Of a stretch of DNA of 64,000 nucleotides, positions 44,743 through 53,929 are shown in pieces. Origin of the DNA: Actinoplanes sp. DH11 (lineage in GTDB: Bacteria > Actinomycetota > Actinomycetes > Mycobacteriales > Micromonosporaceae); NCBI RefSeq assembly GCF_020873875.1, contig NZ_JAHWGU010000011.1, forward strand, positions 1 to 64,000, in the 5' to 3' direction. A program made the position numbers and the translations under genes. Position 1 is the stretch's first letter; each line of letters starts with the position of its first letter. A model generated the notes under the pieces. That model had not been told where the DNA came from and did no database searches. It saw only the letters and a program-made list of their open reading frames with translations.

Positions 44743-46307
44743 GATTTCCCGGTCGACTTGCGGACGTACAGAGCCACGGTGAAGCCCCGCAACGGCCAGA
44801 TCTCCGACTCCACGAACTCCTGCCGCAGCAGCGCGTCCTTGGCGTCACCGATGTTCTGCAGCGCGTCGGTATAGGTGCCCTTGCGCACCACCCAGACCCG
44901 CGGCGGTTTGCCGAAGCACTTCGGGATCTCGGCGTCCGGGCATTCCTGGGCGCCGATGCTGCCGAGGGTGCGAGGTGCCCGGACCATCAGCGGGTCGGCC
45001 GGGCGCCGGTCCTCCGGCAGGTAGCGCATCACCGCGTCGCGGCCGGTCAGCTGGTCGTTGCCGGCGTACGGCCCAAACAGCAGGGCATCGCCGGCGGCCT
45101 GGTTCGCGGCGAGCACCTCGGCGACGTCCCGGCTGGCGTAGTCGTGGCCGTACACCGTCCGGATCGAGGTCTGCGCGGGCACGGCGAGGGCGCCGATGCC
45201 GAGCACGGCGACCAGGCCGCGCAGCAGGGTGAGCCGCCGGACCGCCAGCGCGGCCAGCAGCGCCCAGGCGGGCAGCACGAACAGCAGGAAGCGCGGCACC
45301 CAGAGCGGGGTGATCAGCAGCGAGGCGGCGGCCAGGGCGGCGGCCGGCACCAGCGCCCACAGGGTCAGCACCTGTGCCGACGTGCGCAACGACAAGGCGG
45401 TAAGGGCCAGCGCCATCACCGCGCCCGCGATGATCGTCGCCCCGAACAGGAGCTCGGGGGTCACGGCGAACCGCTGCCAGGTGAGCGGCGGGATCCAGGA
45501 CAGTTGCCCGCTCTGCCGGGAACCCAGGTAGAGGATCGGCACGGCCGGGGCGACGCCCACCAGCACGGCGGCGAACCAGCCGAGGACGGCACGGGCGGAG
45601 CGGCGCACCCGCACGATCAACAGCAGGTGGGCCAGCAGCACCAGCAGGCCCGCCACATGGGAGAGACCGAGCAGCAGGACGGCGGCGGCGTAACCCGCGT
45701 ACGTCCGGAACCGGGGCTGCTCCGCCAGATTGATCACCAGGTAGGTCGCCCAGGCGGCGGCGAGCATCCCCAAGGTGTACGGCTGGGCCTCCTGCGCGTA
45801 CCGGGAGAAGCCCGGAAGCAGGGCGAGGAGCAGTCCCGCGGCCAGCCCGACCCGGACTCCGGCGAGCCGGGTGCCGACCAGCGCGACGACCGCGGCGGCC
45901 AGCGCGGCGAAGACCACCGAGGGGAGCCGGAACAGCAGGTCGGTGTCACCGACCAGGGTGGTCCACGCCCGCATCATCACGTAGTACGGCCCGACGGTGG
46001 CGTCCGTGTTGACCAGGACGCTGCGGAAGTCGCTCGAACTCGCGGTGACCATGCCCCAGGTGGTCAGTTCCTCCTCGCTGAGCCCCGGGGTGGCGAGGTT
46101 CCAGGCACCCATGCCCGCGGCGACGAGAAGGGGCGCGATCCACGCGACGGCGCGCAGCCGGGCATTGCTGAGCGGTTCGGCGGCCGCGGGCACGTCCTCC
46201 GGCAGCGGCGCCCAGTCGGTCGGCCCGTTGCCGATCCCTGCGGAGCGCTCGTGGTCGGCCGGGACGCGAACGATGATCGCCGTCTGATCGTTGCTTGTCG
46301 CGCGCAT
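44739..46307 (-). CDS. polytopic GT-C glycosyltransferase (GT39/ArnT-like)
   Basis: 522 residues. After a 50-residue cytosolic tail, the first helix is followed by LATPGLSEEELTTWGMV, where the acidic pair lies where the GT-C catalytic Asp/Glu sits. About ten further helices follow (VVFAALAAAVVALVGTRLAG; YAAAVLLLGLSHVAGLLVLL), then an extracytoplasmic C-terminal domain with CPDAEIPKCFGKPPRVW. It would use a polyprenyl-phosphate sugar to decorate the polymer or an acceptor outside the membrane. It is first in the operon and overlaps the GT2 gene by four bases. The donor sugar cannot be told from the sequence. Confidence 0.82.
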   Translation of the reverse strand: MRATSNDQTAIIVRVPADHERSAGIGNGPTDWAPLPEDVPAAAEPLSNARLRAVAWIAPLLVAAGMGAWNLATPGLSEEELTTWGMVTASSSDFRSVLVNTDATVGPYYVMMRAWTTLVGDTDLLFRLPSVVFAALAAAVVALVGTRLAGVRVGLAAGLLLALLPGFSRYAQEAQPYTLGMLAAAWATYLVINLAEQPRFRTYAGYAAAVLLLGLSHVAGLLVLLAHLLLIVRVRRSARAVLGWFAAVLVGVAPAVPILYLGSRQSGQLSWIPPLTWQRFAVTPELLFGATIIAGAVMALALTALSLRTSAQVLTLWALVPAAALAAASLLITPLWVPRFLLFVLPAWALLAALAVRRLTLLRGLVAVLGIGALAVPAQTSIRTVYGHDYASRDVAEVLAANQAAGDALLFGPYAGNDQLTGRDAVMRYLPEDRRPADPLMVRAPRTLGSIGAQECPDAEIPKCFGKPPRVWVVRKGTYTDALQNIGDAKDALLRQEFVESEIWPLRGFTVALYVRKSTGKS

Positions 46308-46403
46308 GTCGGTCGACGTCCTGACGTCTCGGTCCTCGAGGTTTTCCGGGCGAAGGCATCGACGCCCCGCACACCTGTTCCGGATCGGCCACTGTACCGG
46401 CAG

Positions 46404-48065
46404 TTACCGGATCGCGGTAAGCAGGTCGTCCAGCACCAGCGTGGTGAGGTCCTCGCGGCTGGGCATCCGGCCCAGCGCCCGCAGCCGGCCCGACTGTGCC
46501 TTACGCATGCCTTCCAGCAGCTTGCGCGCCTCCCGGGCGTTACCGAAGTTACGGTCCCGCTCCAGCTGGGAGAAGTACTCGTGGAGTGCGTCACCGAGTC
46601 CCGGTGCGAAGACGTAGTCGTCGTTGCGGGCGATCCGATCCGCGATCATGACGAGTTCGTCGGGTCCGTAGTTCTCGAACTCCAGGGTCTTGGCGAACCG
46701 GGAGGCGAGGCCGGAGTTCGCGTCCAGGAAGTCCAGCATCTCCTGGGTGTAGCCGGCGACGATGACCGCGACCTGATCGCGGTGGTCCTCCATGAGCTTG
46801 ACCAGGGTGTCGATCGCCTCCTGGCCGAAGTCGGCGGCGGCCCCGCCGGCCCGTGCCAGGGTGTACGCCTCGTCGATGAAGAGCACGCCACCCATTGCCG
46901 CCTCGAAGACCGACGTGGTCTTCTCGGCGGTGTGACCGATGTACTGGCCGACCAGGTCACGGCGGGACACCTCGCGGAACTCGCCGTTGGGCAGCACCCC
47001 GAGGGCCTTGAGCAACTGGCCGTAGATGCGGGCGACGGTGGTCTTACCGGTACCGGGGGCGCCGGTGAAGATCAGGTGGTGGCTCGCCGCGCCGACGGAC
47101 AGGCCGGCGTTGCGCCGCCACTCGTTCACCTGGATCTCATCGATCAGGGCGCGGACCTCGCTCTTCACACCGGCCAGGCCGACCATCTTGTCCAGGTCGG
47201 TGAGCAGGCGTTCCACGTCCGCCGCGTTCTGGTTGTTACCGGTCTCGGCCGCGCCGACACCGGCCTTCGGTGCGGTGCCCTCGTCGAGCGAGACGACCGG
47301 GTTCGCCGCCGGGTCGACGTCGACGCCCGGAGCGGCCGTCTTCTCCACCCGGCAGTGTTCGACCGAGCCGCCGCAGCCGGCACCGAAGACGATGCCGGAT
47401 CCGGTGGTGTCGTGCACCCAGCTCTCCACGATCCGGGGTGAACTGCGGTGCGCGACGAGGATGCCGGCGGCGCCGGTGCCGGAGATGTCACAGCGCTCGA
47501 TCACCGGCCGGCCGGACTGGTAGACGTAGATGCCGCGGTACCCGCACCCGGTCACGGTGGTGTTCCGGACGACCGGGTCGGCGCCCAGCCGCACGATGAT
47601 GCCGTCGTCGGTGACGTCACGGACCTCGCAGGAGTCCACCGTCCCGCCGGCGTCGGAGAAGACGAAACCGTGCTGGCCGCGGGTCACGCGTACGTTCTCG
47701 GCCTCGACCACGGCGCCGTCGCTCGCCTGCAAGCCGGCGCCGTAGCCCGCGGACAGCTCGCATTGGCGCAGCGTGAGACGCCCGCCCACGGCACTGACCG
47801 CCGGATAGTCCCCGCTGGTCAGCGTGAGCCCCTGCACGGTGATCTCGCCGGAGGTCACGGAGACCGCCGGGCTGTCCAGGCCGGTCGCGTCGATGATCGC
47901 CGACCCGGCGTCACCGGCGGCGCGCACGGTCAGCCGGCGCCCGGCGAGGGCCAGGCGCTCGGTGTACGTCCCGGGCGCGAGGGAGATGACCGCGCCGTCG
48001 GGCGCCACCTCGAGAGCGTCGGCGATCGTCGGGTAGGCCCCGGGAACGGCCAGGGTCTGTGACAC
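46404..48065 (-). CDS. CbxX/EccA-type AAA+ ATPase with N-terminal parallel beta-helix
   Basis: 553 residues from a GTG with GGAGAG upstream. Residues 1-250 are right-handed beta-helix repeats (GLTLTSGDYPAVSAVGGRLT; VENxx-type turns such as GIIVRLGADPVVRNTTVTGC). A linker is followed by a CbxX-type AAA+ domain with GAPGTGKT at 335-342, FIDEAYTL at 396-403 and the arginine-finger region SGLASRFAKTLEF. Mycobacterial EccA has the same ATPase but a TPR N-terminus; here a pectate-lyase-like solenoid takes its place. A cytosolic role in freeing ESX substrates from chaperones is inferred from the ATPase class and location. The next gene upstream is nine bases away. Confidence 0.85.
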   Translation of the reverse strand: MSQTLAVPGAYPTIADALEVAPDGAVISLAPGTYTERLALAGRRLTVRAAGDAGSAIIDATGLDSPAVSVTSGEITVQGLTLTSGDYPAVSAVGGRLTLRQCELSAGYGAGLQASDGAVVEAENVRVTRGQHGFVFSDAGGTVDSCEVRDVTDDGIIVRLGADPVVRNTTVTGCGYRGIYVYQSGRPVIERCDISGTGAAGILVAHRSSPRIVESWVHDTTGSGIVFGAGCGGSVEHCRVEKTAAPGVDVDPAANPVVSLDEGTAPKAGVGAAETGNNQNAADVERLLTDLDKMVGLAGVKSEVRALIDEIQVNEWRRNAGLSVGAASHHLIFTGAPGTGKTTVARIYGQLLKALGVLPNGEFREVSRRDLVGQYIGHTAEKTTSVFEAAMGGVLFIDEAYTLARAGGAAADFGQEAIDTLVKLMEDHRDQVAVIVAGYTQEMLDFLDANSGLASRFAKTLEFENYGPDELVMIADRIARNDDYVFAPGLGDALHEYFSQLERDRNFGNAREARKLLEGMRKAQSGRLRALGRMPSREDLTTLVLDDLLTAIR

Positions 48066-48074
48066 GAGCTCTCC

Positions 48075-49643
48075 TTAAAGGGTGAAGGTCCGGTCGCGGA
48101 TCGAGTTGACGACCCGTTTCAGGTCGTCGGCGCCGGCCAGCGGCGCGGTCATCCGGAGCACGAGCTCACGGTCGATCGGGCCCTGCGGGTCGGACCGCCA
48201 GAACGCCAGATAGACCAGGCCGTACTGGCGGGCACCGGTGATCTTGTCGGTCTCCGCCCAGGTCACGAACGGGCCGCTGCGGGTCCACTGCAGACCCCAG
48301 GCCTCCTCCCGCTGCCGCAGGGCGGTCCGGTGCTCCTCGGAGCACGTGACGGCGCAGGACCGTACGATCAGGTCGCCGCCGCTCTCCGACGTGGCGTCGG
48401 CGCCGCCGCCGCACTGGTAGCGGACCGCAGCCTCGGCCTTCTCCACCTGCTCACAGCTCCAGGTGAACGGCACGCGGAAGTCGAAACCGAGGCCCTCCAG
48501 CCCGGACATGGCCTTCGTCGGCGTGGTCGCGGTGAAGGTCGGCGACCCGGCCGGCCAGCCGCCACCGACCGGGGGCTCGACACCCGGCGCGGCGGGCGGG
48601 TCGGGGGTGAGCAGGAGCTGCGCGTCGCTCGGCGGCTGAGCCACGGGCTGCACGACCGGCTTCTCGTCGCCGTCGCCACCGAGCGACATCAGCGCCGCGG
48701 TGGCACCGGAACCAATGAGCAGGCCGGCGACCGCGGCCGCGGCGACCAGCCGGCGGGTCCGGCCGAAGCGGGGCGCCGCCCGGCTCGTGAACCTGGGGGT
48801 GGTGACCGGGTGGGCGACCAGTTCGGCGGGCCTGCGCTGCTCGTCACCGGGCGGGTGCTCCGTGGTGGTCACGATCGGGCCCGGGTCGGTCACGGTCGGG
48901 CCGGGGTCGGTCGCGGTCGGGCCGGGGTCGGTCACGGTCGGGCCCGCGTCGTGGCGCTCCGGCTGCGGGGCTGGCACAGGAGTCGGCTGCGGAGCCGGAA
49001 CGGGAGCCGGTGACGGCTCCGGCACGGGCGTGGGCTCAGGGGCAGGAGCGGGCGCCGGGCCGGGGACGGGCGTGGGCTCCGGACGGGGACTGAGCTCCGG
49101 GACAGGGGTGGGATCCAGGACCGGCGTGGGCGGCGCCACCGGCGTGTGTGGCGGGACCGGGGTGGGCTCCGGGATCGGCGCGGGCTGCGGGTCGGGAGTG
49201 GGGACCGGAGCCGGCATGGGCTGCGGGACCGGCGTGGGGACCGGGACGGGCGCGGGCTGCGGGGCCGGCGCGGGGTCCGGGACCGGCTCGGGAACAGGCA
49301 CCGGCTCGGGAACGGGCACCGGCTCCGGTACCGGCTGCAACCGCTGCCCGAGGGCCTCGAAGATCTGCGCCGCGGCCGCGCCGCCTCCGCGCTCCGGTGC
49401 GCACGCCACCCAGGGGCGCGCGGCGCCATGGTCCGAGGCGACGATCGGCAGGCGGTCGGTGGCGTGGGCGAGCGCGTCCGCCGCGGCCGCGAACGCCCCG
49501 CGCCAGCGTTCGTCGTCGGCGGCGCGCTCGTTGAGCACGGCCACGGTGACGGTGTCGCCCCGGGCGTCGACCCCGGACCAGACCTCTCCTACCTCGCAGG
49601 TGCTCAGCGCCTGCTGCAAACGGTACTGACCGGCGGTCTGCAT
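48075..49643 (-). CDS. membrane protein with kinase-like N-lobe remnant, Pro-rich repeats and exported C-domain
   Basis: 522 residues; the ATG at 49643 has GAGAGG ahead. Residues 1-70 ([29 protein letters not shown]) resemble the N-lobe of a Ser/Thr kinase without lysine loop completeness, catalytic loop or C-lobe, so no kinase activity is expected. Residues about 115-235 are Pro-rich (PVPEP, PAPVP, PTPVP units). A membrane helix lies near 315-335 ([20 protein letters not shown]). The exported domain (about 390-522) has [20 protein letters not shown] and SCAVTC, suggesting two disulphides. It is cotranscribed with the AAA+ gene. A link to the ESX apparatus is inferred from this pairing. Confidence 0.72.
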   Translation of the reverse strand: MQTAGQYRLQQALSTCEVGEVWSGVDARGDTVTVAVLNERAADDERWRGAFAAAADALAHATDRLPIVASDHGAARPWVACAPERGGGAAAAQIFEALGQRLQPVPEPVPVPEPVPVPEPVPDPAPAPQPAPVPVPTPVPQPMPAPVPTPDPQPAPIPEPTPVPPHTPVAPPTPVLDPTPVPELSPRPEPTPVPGPAPAPAPEPTPVPEPSPAPVPAPQPTPVPAPQPERHDAGPTVTDPGPTATDPGPTVTDPGPIVTTTEHPPGDEQRRPAELVAHPVTTPRFTSRAAPRFGRTRRLVAAAAVAGLLIGSGATAALMSLGGDGDEKPVVQPVAQPPSDAQLLLTPDPPAAPGVEPPVGGGWPAGSPTFTATTPTKAMSGLEGLGFDFRVPFTWSCEQVEKAEAAVRYQCGGGADATSESGGDLIVRSCAVTCSEEHRTALRQREEAWGLQWTRSGPFVTWAETDKITGARQYGLVYLAFWRSDPQGPIDRELVLRMTAPLAGADDLKRVVNSIRDRTFTL

Positions 49644-49825
49644 GTGGCCTCTCCGTCTTCGGGTTCCACCGGTCGCCGGCCGCCGGGGTCGTACTCCCGG
49701 GGGCACCGGCACGCCGGCAACGACCGATCGGAATGACCCGGGAGACGACACCATGGCGGTGGCGTCGGCGTGATCAAGCAGTGTAGTAGGGCCCACGCCG
49801 CGAGCCACCCGGCCGGTACGTGCGA

Positions 49826-49849
49826 AGAGGAGGCCCGCAGGCCTCCTCT
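49826..49849 (-). terminator. terminator of the GT4-Stealth operon
   Basis: A perfect 10-bp stem AGAGGAGGCC/GGCCTCCTCT closes on a four-base loop, 16 bases beyond the stop codon of the Stealth fusion gene. It also separates this operon from the upstream region of the kinase-like gene. Confidence 0.8.
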
Positions 49850-49864
49850 GTCACGTCGTGCTGG

Positions 49865-52714
49865 TCAGGAGCGCAGCTTGTTGCGGGGGCTGCCCTGCTC
49901 GAACTCGCTGGGGACCGGGAAGTAGTTCTCCAGGAAGACCCGGGCCACCTGGGCGCGCTCGGCGGCGGAGACCAGGCCGTGGTGGCTGTCGTTGAGGCAG
50001 AAGACGTCGAAGCCGCGGCTGGTCAGGATCTGGGTGAGGCGGGGGTGCTGGGCGACATCGCCGAGGTCCACATAGGCCACCCGGAGCGAACCGCGGGCGG
50101 AGCGGCCGGTGAAGTAGCCGTAGTAGTGGTGCAGTGCGGACGGGATGGCGATGTCCGTCGCGGACCGCAGCTGGCTCCGCGCGGTGTTCGCGTACTCCTC
50201 CGGGAACTGTTCCTCGATGTCGCGCAGCGTGCTCACCCGCAGCGGGTGCGGGGTGTGCAGGAACGCGTGGGTGATCGTCCGCCCGAAAGCCCGCTTGATC
50301 AGCTCCCGGTTGTTCTTGCCGGCCGCGAAGTTGAAGTCGTCCTCGGCGGTGATCGGGGTGAGCGGCACCGCGGTCGGCGACTGGAAGTAGAGCGCCGTGC
50401 CGTTCGCTGAGAAGAACGACTGCGGCTGGAGCGGGCGGCCCAGGAACACGTCGTCGTTGAAGTAGAGGAAGTGCTCGGAGAGGCCTTCGATGCGGTGCAG
50501 CTGCGACTCGATGGCGTGCGAGTTGAAGGTCGGCAGCTGACCGCGGTCGCCGAAGACCTCCTTGTGGCTGACCACCTTGATCCGCGGGTGGTTCACGTCG
50601 AGCCAGGCCGGGGTCTGGTCGTCGGTCACCAGGTAGATGTTGCGCACCCACGGGGCGAACAGTGCCAGCGAACGCATCGAGAAGCGGAGCTCGTCGCGGC
50701 TGCGGAACCGGGCGTCGCTGGCGGCGGCCTCCACGGGCGGGTAACCGAGCCGCTCCAGCACCGCCGACTTGCGCGCCATCCAGGCCGGGTCGTCGCCGTC
50801 CACCCAGGTGTAGACGACGTCGATCGGGAAGTCCACGTCGCTGGCGAAGGTCTCGGTGAAGGCGCCCACCGTGGGGTACGACCGGTCCCGTACCTCGATG
50901 GTGGACGGCACCGTCATGACACCGCTGGGGATGACGTCACCGATCAGGGTGCGGCGCAGCGGCTTGACCGTCTCGCCGTCCTCCGAAGTGGTCCAGAACT
51001 CGAGGTCGGCGCCGTAGGCGGGCCCGTACCGCAGGGTCCGGGACGACGCCACCACCGGCTGGAAGACGCGCAGGCCGCCGGCGCTCTCGCCGATGTCCGA
51101 CGTGCCGGCGAGCGCCGCGAACGTGATGCCGGAGACCACGCCGGCCCGGCTGATCAGCTCGGCGTAGATCGCCTTGTCCGGCCAGTCCTGTGCCATCGCG
51201 GCGAGCACGGCCGGGCGGTCCGACTCGGCCAGGGCCAGCCGGTGCCGTACGCCGTGGTCACGGATCAGGGAGTACCCGATGTTGTGCCGTTCCAGCAGGT
51301 CCGCGACGAGGCGCAGGTTCTGGTCGGCAGCGTCGTACGGCGTCATCGCGTCCGACTCGACGCAGAGCTGACCGGCCGAACGCACCAGGGTCTCGTCGCG
51401 CTCCGCCAGCCGCTGCTCGAGGTCCCGGGCGGTGAGCTGGAACAGCGGTCGCTGCGGGGTGGGCGCGGCCGGCGCCAGCCCGGAACCGCCGGTGGTGGCG
51501 ACCCAGGCGGCCATCCGGTCGGCCTTGCGGTTGAGCCGGGTCCGGTCGTCGCGGTCGCGCAGCAGCTGCTCGTAGAGGGCGAGCCACTGGCCCATGATGA
51601 CGTCGAGCCCGTACGCCTCGGAGGCGCGCAGCGCGGCCTCGCCGAACGAGTGCCGCAGCTCCTCGTCCTCGATGAGGCGGCGCATCGCGCCGGTGAGCCC
51701 GTCGGTGTCACCGGAACCGACGATGAAGCCGTCGACGCCGTGCGTGATGATCTCGGCCGGTCCGGTCTGGATGTCGTAGCTGATCGCGGGGACACCGGCG
51801 GTGAACGCCTCGATCAGGACGAGCGGCAGGGCCTCGCCGTCCTTGGAGGTGAGCAGCGCGATGCTGCTCTTCGACCACTCCTCGGCCATGTTCTGGATCG
51901 AGCCGAGGAACTGGACGTTCTCGTGCAGGCCGAGACTTTCGGCGAGGCGGCGCAGCGCGGGCAGCTGCTGGCCGTCGCCGAGGACGCGCAGAACCCAGTC
52001 CGGGTGCTCCTCGGCGATCTCGGCGAACGCGCGGATGGCGTGGTCGACCTGCTTCTCGGCGACGACCCGGCCGGCGATGGTGACGACCCGGGTGGTCCGG
52101 CTGGAACGGGGGCGGAAACCCGGCGGCAGCGCGTTGCCGATGATCCGCAGCTCCGGGGAGGCCCAGCGCAGCGTGTCGGCGAACCACTGCCGGGTGCGCT
52201 CGGTGAGCACCACCAAGGCGTCGAGCTGGGGAATGAACTGGAAGAGCGGGTCACCGGTGGCGCCGCGCAGCTGGGAGGGGCGGTGCTCCTGGTGCACGGT
52301 GACGACGTGCGGCTTGCTCAGCGAGGTGGTCGCGGCCATCAGCGCCGGCGACGAGGAGACCAGGATGTCGGTGTCCAGCTCGCGCAGCGCGTGCTCGAGC
52401 TCCATGTCGGCCAGCCGGTGGAAGCTTTTCTCCCAGCGCTTCTGCACCAGGCGGCTCTCCGCCGCGGCCAGGGCGGCGCACTGCGCCTCGTCGAGGGAGC
52501 TCTCCCGCACCGGGCGCGGCACGGCGGCGGTGGCGTCGACCAGGTAGCGGATCCGGATCCGCGGGTCCACCTCGAAGAAGCGTTCCTGACTGGTACGGAA
52601 GACGCTGATCACCTCGACCTGGTGCTCCCGGACCAGGTACTCGGCCTGCGTGAAGATGGCGCGTTCGGTGCCGCCCATCGCGTCAGCGGTGTTGAGGAGG
52701 AACGTGATCTTCAT
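49865..52714 (-). CDS. GT4 glycosyltransferase - Stealth phosphotransferase fusion
   Basis: 949 residues. The N-terminal 390 are a GT-B family 4 transferase: FLLNTADAMGGTERAI at the start, RVVTIAGRVVAEKQVDHAIR near 205, and SKDGEALPLVLIEAFTAGVP near 290 with the E(x7)E-type motif. The C-terminal 330 are a Stealth protein: IDVVYTWVDGDDP near 630 (CR1), RFRSRDELRFSMRSL and IYLVTDDQTPAW (CR2), FNDDVFLGR near 758, the HTPHPLRV region (CR3) and DVFCLND (CR4). Stealth enzymes transfer sugar-1-phosphate to build phosphodiester-linked capsules or wall polymers. One chain thus has both glycosyl and phosphosugar transfer modules. It overlaps the preceding gene by ATGA. Confidence 0.92.
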   Translation of the reverse strand: MKITFLLNTADAMGGTERAIFTQAEYLVREHQVEVISVFRTSQERFFEVDPRIRIRYLVDATAAVPRPVRESSLDEAQCAALAAAESRLVQKRWEKSFHRLADMELEHALRELDTDILVSSSPALMAATTSLSKPHVVTVHQEHRPSQLRGATGDPLFQFIPQLDALVVLTERTRQWFADTLRWASPELRIIGNALPPGFRPRSSRTTRVVTIAGRVVAEKQVDHAIRAFAEIAEEHPDWVLRVLGDGQQLPALRRLAESLGLHENVQFLGSIQNMAEEWSKSSIALLTSKDGEALPLVLIEAFTAGVPAISYDIQTGPAEIITHGVDGFIVGSGDTDGLTGAMRRLIEDEELRHSFGEAALRASEAYGLDVIMGQWLALYEQLLRDRDDRTRLNRKADRMAAWVATTGGSGLAPAAPTPQRPLFQLTARDLEQRLAERDETLVRSAGQLCVESDAMTPYDAADQNLRLVADLLERHNIGYSLIRDHGVRHRLALAESDRPAVLAAMAQDWPDKAIYAELISRAGVVSGITFAALAGTSDIGESAGGLRVFQPVVASSRTLRYGPAYGADLEFWTTSEDGETVKPLRRTLIGDVIPSGVMTVPSTIEVRDRSYPTVGAFTETFASDVDFPIDVVYTWVDGDDPAWMARKSAVLERLGYPPVEAAASDARFRSRDELRFSMRSLALFAPWVRNIYLVTDDQTPAWLDVNHPRIKVVSHKEVFGDRGQLPTFNSHAIESQLHRIEGLSEHFLYFNDDVFLGRPLQPQSFFSANGTALYFQSPTAVPLTPITAEDDFNFAAGKNNRELIKRAFGRTITHAFLHTPHPLRVSTLRDIEEQFPEEYANTARSQLRSATDIAIPSALHHYYGYFTGRSARGSLRVAYVDLGDVAQHPRLTQILTSRGFDVFCLNDSHHGLVSAAERAQVARVFLENYFPVPSEFEQGSPRNKLRS

Positions 52715-53727
52715 GCGGTGTCTCCAGGGTTGGCACCGGTGCAGGTGAGCGCGATGCTGCCGGCCGGTGTGTAATACGGGCGCAGGTGGAAAACCACGCC
52801 GCCGGGCATCAACATCCGGCGTTCGTAGGATCGCAGGACGGCCCTGACGTTCTTCAGGTCGTGCAGGTAGCGGCCGACACGCAGGCGCCGCCCGCCGGTA
52901 CGGATCCGGACGTCCCAGATCTCCTTCTCGCCCGCGGCCGGGGCCATCTCGGTCAGCGGCACCTGGATCCGGAAGATGTCGCCGTCCACCTGGACCGGAC
53001 CCTCGAGAACCCGGTCGGACTCGCGGCGGGAGAACTCGGCGACCGCGTCACCGGCCTCGCCGACGCCCACGAACCGCCCGATGATCTCGGCGCGCCCGAG
53101 GTCGAGGGTCAGGCGGACCACCTCGGCACGGGTCTGCCGGCCGCGGACGGTGATCTGGCACAGCCCGAACGAGGTGGTGGTGGGCCGGAACCGCATGCCG
53201 GTGTCCGGGCACGGCGGGGTGACGACCGTGGGGCCGACGCCCCGGGCTTTCGCCGCGGTCATCCGGCGCACCGTGAAGTCGTGCGTCTCGCCGGAGTCCG
53301 TCACGACCCGCAGGCCGACCGTCCAGATGCCGGGGTCGAGCGGGAGCCGTCCCCGCAGCGGACCGAAGACGGTGGTGGTGTCGGCGTACCAGTCGCCGTC
53401 GTACATCTTCCGCAGCGTCGCCGGCACGCGGTGCTCGACCCGGTCCTTGCTGAGGACGACCTCGGCGGTGGCCGGTTCGGCGTTCTCCACGGCGGGCAGG
53501 CGCACCTGGAGGTTCAGTGTGTGCCCGTCGAGCACGGCGAAGTACTCACAGGTGGCGATGTGGTGCGTCGGCCCGAGCCGGACCATGCCGAGGGCGATCC
53601 GGGTCCAGGTGCGGCGTGCCCGCGACTTGATCACCGTGTCGACCTTGCGGCGTGCGACCGACAGGGTTTCCGCCGGTCCACGGCGCAGGGTCCGCTCCAC
53701 CCGAACCGCCAACGGGTCCACGCTCAT
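52711..53727 (-). CDS. capsule-cluster protein of unknown function, beta-rich
   Basis: 338 residues from ATG at 53727; the frame is open upstream, but the start is set by GGGACAG and the conserved-looking SVDPLAVRVERTLRRG. The N-terminal 60 residues are basic and helical. The remainder is rich in beta-strands (FAVLDGHTLNLQVRLPAV; DPGIWTVGLRVVTDSGETHD; IFRIQVPLTEM; EKEIWDVRIRTGGRRLRVG), consistent with one or two Ig-like sandwiches. There is no signal or membrane helix. The ATGA overlap with the GT4-Stealth gene implies a shared pathway, perhaps polymer binding or chain-length control. Confidence 0.68.
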   Translation of the reverse strand: MSVDPLAVRVERTLRRGPAETLSVARRKVDTVIKSRARRTWTRIALGMVRLGPTHHIATCEYFAVLDGHTLNLQVRLPAVENAEPATAEVVLSKDRVEHRVPATLRKMYDGDWYADTTTVFGPLRGRLPLDPGIWTVGLRVVTDSGETHDFTVRRMTAAKARGVGPTVVTPPCPDTGMRFRPTTTSFGLCQITVRGRQTRAEVVRLTLDLGRAEIIGRFVGVGEAGDAVAEFSRRESDRVLEGPVQVDGDIFRIQVPLTEMAPAAGEKEIWDVRIRTGGRRLRVGRYLHDLKNVRAVLRSYERRMLMPGGVVFHLRPYYTPAGSIALTCTGANPGDTA

Positions 53728-53892
53728 CTGGTGTCTGTCCCTTTTCCCTGTTGTCCCGGCGCCGACGATCCCGGGTTGTCTCTTCTCGCCCACGCGCCAC
53801 CGGCCGGCCACCCGCGGCGAAGTGGCGGGAAGGCTAACAATAGATGGGGCCTTGGGTAAATGATGCCCGACGGGATCGAGCTGGATCTCTCA

Positions 53893-53925
53893 GCCGGGCG
53901 GCGACCAGGTCAGCCGCCGCCCGGC
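53893..53925 (-). terminator. terminator of the second Stealth gene
   Basis: An 11-bp GC stem (GCCGGGCGGCG/CGCCGCCCGGC) with an 11-base loop, starting five bases after the stop codon. Confidence 0.75.
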
Positions 53926-53929
53926 CGGA

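Noticed and set aside
45144-47441. 765-codon plus-strand frame across the GT-C and AAA+ genes
   Set aside because: Crosses the intergenic region of two well-supported minus-strand genes and has no recognisable domain.
48075-49643. Serine/threonine protein kinase
   Set aside because: Only an N-lobe-like 70 residues are present; no catalytic loop or activation segment follows.
50471-52774. 767-codon plus-strand frame opposite the GT4-Stealth gene
   Set aside because: Antisense shadow; all glycosyltransferase and Stealth motifs are on the minus strand.
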